A DNA stretch of 64,000 nt, taken from the NCBI GenBank assembly GCA_947090765.1, contig OX352322.1:3145501-3209500 (forward strand), written 5' to 3'. The translations under genes and the position numbers were made by a program. The notes beneath the pieces are model-generated. The model was not told where the DNA came from and made no database searches. It saw only the letters and a list, made by a program, of their open reading frames with translations. Positions 61,646-64,000 of this stretch are shown here, in pieces. Numbering within the stretch: position 1 is the first letter of the stretch; every line of letters starts with the position of its first letter. The DNA comes from Pseudomonas sp. MM223. GTDB lineage: Bacteria; Pseudomonadota; Gammaproteobacteria; Pseudomonadales; Pseudomonadaceae.

Positions 61646-62662
61646 TCATCTTCTGGGGTCAAACGCTTCGCGCAAGGCATCCCCGATAAACACCAACAAC
61701 GACAAGATCACCGCCAGCGCAAAAAACGCGGTAAAACCCAGCCACGGCGCCTCCAGGTGTTGCTTGCCCTGGGTCACAAGCTCGCCCAGGGAGGCACTTC
61801 CGGCCGGCATGCCAAAACCCAGAAAATCCAGCGCAGTCAGGGTGGTGATTGCCCCGGTCAGCATGAACGGCACATAGGTCAGCGTGGCGTTCATGGCATT
61901 GGGCAAGATATGCCGCAGCATCACCTGGGTGTCCGGCAACCCCAGCGCACGAGCAGCTTTTACGTACTCCAGGTTGCGCCCCCGCAGGAACTCGGCGCGT
62001 ACCACATCGACCAGGGTAAGCCAGGAGAACAGCGCCATGATGCCCAACAGCCACCAGAAATCCGGTTCGACAAAACCGCTGAGGATGATCAGCAGGTAGA
62101 GCACCGGCAAACCCGACCATACCTCCAGCAGGCGTTGGCCGAGCAGGTCGACCCAGCCGCCGTGGTAGCCCTGCAACGCGCCGGCCACCACGCCGATAAA
62201 CACGCTGACTACGGTCAGGGCAAAGGCGAACAGCAGCGATACCCGCGTGCCATATAGCACCCGAGCCAGCACATCACGGCCCTGGTCGTCGGTGCCTAGC
62301 CAGTTGCTCGTGCTGGGCGGGCTGGGGGTGGGTACCAGCAGGTCGTAGTTGGGGGTATCGGCACTGAACGGGATGGGGGCGAACAGCATCCAGCCGCCCT
62401 GGTCCGCTATCAGTTGACGTACATAGGCACTGCGATAGTCGGGCTGAAATGGCAACTGGCCGCCGAATTCCTGTTCGGTATAGCGCTTGAGCGCCGGCAC
62501 GTACAGCTCGCCCTTGTAGCCCAGCAGCAGCGGCTTGTCGTTGGCCACCAGCTCTGCGCCCAGGCACAGCAGCAGAAGGCCGGCGAACAGCCACAGCGAG
62601 ACCCAGCCGAGGCGGTTGCGGCGAAAGCGTTGCAGGCGTCGACGCGAGACGGGCGAAAGCAT
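61646..62662 (-). CDS. yejE: ABC transporter permease, peptide/microcin C type (YejE)
   Basis: The 338-residue protein has the YejE features: a short N-terminal helix, a large periplasmic loop, then the BPD_transp_1 core with LIILSGFVEPDFWWLLGIM and the EAA loop EFLRGRNLEYVKAARALGLPD. SNWLGTDDQGRDVLARVLYGTR is characteristic of the oligopeptide DppC/YejE permeases. ATG overlaps the yejB stop. With YejA/B/F it imports peptides and microcin C-like compounds. Confidence 0.92.
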   Translation of the reverse strand: MLSPVSRRRLQRFRRNRLGWVSLWLFAGLLLLCLGAELVANDKPLLLGYKGELYVPALKRYTEQEFGGQLPFQPDYRSAYVRQLIADQGGWMLFAPIPFSADTPNYDLLVPTPSPPSTSNWLGTDDQGRDVLARVLYGTRVSLLFAFALTVVSVFIGVVAGALQGYHGGWVDLLGQRLLEVWSGLPVLYLLIILSGFVEPDFWWLLGIMALFSWLTLVDVVRAEFLRGRNLEYVKAARALGLPDTQVMLRHILPNAMNATLTYVPFMLTGAITTLTALDFLGFGMPAGSASLGELVTQGKQHLEAPWLGFTAFFALAVILSLLVFIGDALREAFDPRR

Positions 62663-63720
62663 CAGTGCGCCCTCGTGTCAAAATCGATACGTGGGTCGAG
62701 CAGGGTGTACGACAGGTCGCCGATCAGGCGAATCAACAGGCCCGCCAGGGTGAAGATGAACAGCGTGCCGAACACCACCGGGTAATCCCGCGATACTGCC
62801 GCCTCGTAGCTCATGCGGCCCAGGCCATCAAGCGAGAAGATCACCTCGATCAGCAACGAGCCGGCGAAAAACACCGTGATCAGTGCCTGCGGCAAGCCGG
62901 CCACCACCAGCAGCATGGCATTGCGCAGGACATGGCCGTACAGCACCCGGCGCTCACTCAGGCCCTTGGCCCGGGCGGTGACCACGTACTGGCGGGAAAT
63001 CTCGTCGAGGAAGGCGTTTTTGGTCAGCAACGTAAGGGTCGCAAAACCACCGATCACCAGCGCCCCGACCGGCAGCACCAGGTGCCAGAAGTAGTCGGCC
63101 ACCTTGCCCAACAAGCTGAGCTCGTCGAAATTTTCCGAGACCAGGCCACGTACCGGGAACCAGTTCAGCGAGGTGCCACCGGCAAACAGCACGATCAACA
63201 GCAAGGCGAACAGAAACGAGGGCAGGGCGTAGCCGATCACGATCAGCGCGCTGCTCCAGGCATCGAAGCGGCTGCCGTGGCGCACCGCCTTGCGGATGCC
63301 CAGCGGAATCGACACCAGGTAGGTGATCAGGGTGGCCCAGAACCCCAGCGACAGCGTGACCGGAAGCTTGTCGAGGATCAGGTCGGTGACCTTGGCGCCG
63401 CGGAAGAAGCTGCTGCCAAAATCCAGGCGGGCATACTGGCCGAGCATCAACCACAGGCGTTCGGGGGCGGACTTGTCAAAGCCGTACTGGCGCTTGATCT
63501 CTTCGATCAGTTTCGGGTCCAGGCCGCGGGTGGCACGCGACTCGCTGTGCACCACCTCGGCGCGGGCGCCGGGTGCGCCGCCACCGAGGCCTTGCAGGCG
63601 CGCCACGGCCTGTTCCACAGGGCCACCCGGCGCGGCCTGGACGATGGCAAAATTGACCAGCAGGATTGCCAGCAGCGTCGGGATGATCAACAACAGGCGG
63701 CGCAGGATGTAAGTGGTCAT
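62662..63720 (-). CDS. yejB: ABC transporter permease, peptide/microcin C type (YejB)
   Basis: The 352-residue protein begins [20 protein letters not shown], with [19 protein letters not shown], the usual start of YejB/DppB permeases, and carries the EAA loop [20 protein letters not shown]. It overlaps yejE by ATGA and the preceding solute-binding gene by ATGA, so the three are translated as one coupled unit. It forms the membrane channel with YejE. Confidence 0.92.
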   Translation of the reverse strand: MTTYILRRLLLIIPTLLAILLVNFAIVQAAPGGPVEQAVARLQGLGGGAPGARAEVVHSESRATRGLDPKLIEEIKRQYGFDKSAPERLWLMLGQYARLDFGSSFFRGAKVTDLILDKLPVTLSLGFWATLITYLVSIPLGIRKAVRHGSRFDAWSSALIVIGYALPSFLFALLLIVLFAGGTSLNWFPVRGLVSENFDELSLLGKVADYFWHLVLPVGALVIGGFATLTLLTKNAFLDEISRQYVVTARAKGLSERRVLYGHVLRNAMLLVVAGLPQALITVFFAGSLLIEVIFSLDGLGRMSYEAAVSRDYPVVFGTLFIFTLAGLLIRLIGDLSYTLLDPRIDFDTRAH

Positions 63721-64000
63721 GGCGAGGCCTTCCGGCGTTCGGCCATTTGCGCGTTGGTCAGCGGGGTGGGGCTTACCTCCCACCAGGTGTCCAGGCCCTC
63801 GTCATAGGCGGCCTGGACCTTGGGCAGGCCGAAGCGGTTCCACCAGGCGGTGGAGCTGCCTGGCGGGTAGTAGTTGGGGATCCAGTAGTAGTTCCATTGC
63901 AGCACCCGGTCCAGGGCATGGGCGTGGTGCAGCATGTCGGCCTGGGTGTCGGCGCGCACCAGGCCTTCGATCAGGTGGTCAACGGCCGGGTCCTGCAACA
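63717..64000 (-). CDS. yejA: Extracellular solute-binding protein (YejA-type), 3' part
   Basis: The right window edge cuts this gene; about 93 C-terminal residues are visible. The block [19 protein letters not shown] followed by [19 protein letters not shown] and the terminal GLDTWWEV fits the C-terminus of YejA/oligopeptide-binding SBP family 5. Its stop overlaps the yejB start (ATGA). It should bind peptide ligands in the periplasm for the YejBE permease. Confidence 0.87.
   Translation of the reverse strand, partial: LQDPAVDHLIEGLVRADTQADMLHHAHALDRVLQWNYYWIPNYYPPGSSTAWWNRFGLPKVQAAYDEGLDTWWEVSPTPLTNAQMAERRKASP

Noticed and set aside
1..64000. Prophage, insertion sequence or integrated element
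   Set aside because: No transposase, integrase, tRNA-linked att site or phage structural genes were found; VgrG belongs to the T6SS island.

Overview
The window looks like chromosomal DNA of a fluorescent pseudomonad, most likely the Pseudomonas putida group. This rests on gene content (malate:quinone oxidoreductase, OprD porin, DUF1652 protein, curlin pair, carboxynorspermidine enzymes, YghU, Ogt), GC-rich coding sequence with strong third-position bias, and inverted REP-type repeats built on a GGAGC-GGC/CAGC core. I could not run a database search, so the species is an inference. No rRNA, tRNA, insertion sequence, prophage or CRISPR array was seen.

Layout. 2-1353: end of a pxpB/pxpC-type carboxyltransferase pair. 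1532-9725: a tightly coupled accessory type VI secretion (T6SS) island: orphan TssL/DotU, VgrG (frameshifted), DUF4123 adaptor, VasX-like pore-forming effector, DUF6708 membrane protein (candidate immunity) and PAAR tip. The effector C-terminus and the DUF6708 N-terminus share an AT-rich block, as if a toxin/immunity cassette had been swapped in. 9854-11944: SOS-box-controlled DNA-repair pair (TIGR03915 protein and radical SAM protein). 12057-13634: mqo. 13658-18539: a five-gene envelope sugar cluster (Ugd, UDP-uronate epimerase, GT2, LAB_N protein, GT39) that reads as a lipid A/LPS uronic acid transfer pathway. 18785-25935: methyltransferase, carboxynorspermidine dehydrogenase/decarboxylase, a PLP enzyme with a DauR-like regulator, and an amidase.

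26076-35257: metabolic and stress genes (YghU, two hydrolases, MFS, GNAT, LysE, pirin, AlkA, AlkB). 35507-41050: a curli-type operon with a very large CsgA, a CsgB and two paralogous secreted proteins, but no csgD/E/F/G. 41319-47717: LysR regulator plus HMG-CoA-lyase-like enzyme, class III CoA-transferase, gamma carbonic anhydrase, MFS and OprD, a plausible import/activation/cleavage pathway for a branched dicarboxylate. 47837-57351: small envelope proteins, OsmE, a MerR-controlled old yellow enzyme, a GT42/DUF115-like protein, Ogt, a C-N hydrolase, DUF3016, a phosphatase, two LysE exporters and an AraC regulator. 57348-64000: an autotransporter, PpiC, ecotin, 3-hydroxybutyrate dehydrogenase and the start of a Yej-type peptide ABC importer running off the right edge.

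Five otherwise well-preserved genes (vgrG, the radical SAM gene, GT39, ugd, amidase) each carry one net +1 frameshift. Four of the five lie directly 5' of an AGCT tetranucleotide. That regularity suggests a systematic sequencing artefact, possibly linked to DNA modification, more than five independent pseudogenes. There is no gene-free stretch above about 300 bases; the longest gaps (about 200-290 bases at 1354-1570, 18540-18784, 29315-29538, 35258-35506, 41051-41318, 48152-48442, 50979-51248) hold promoters or REP repeats, or nothing I can recognise.
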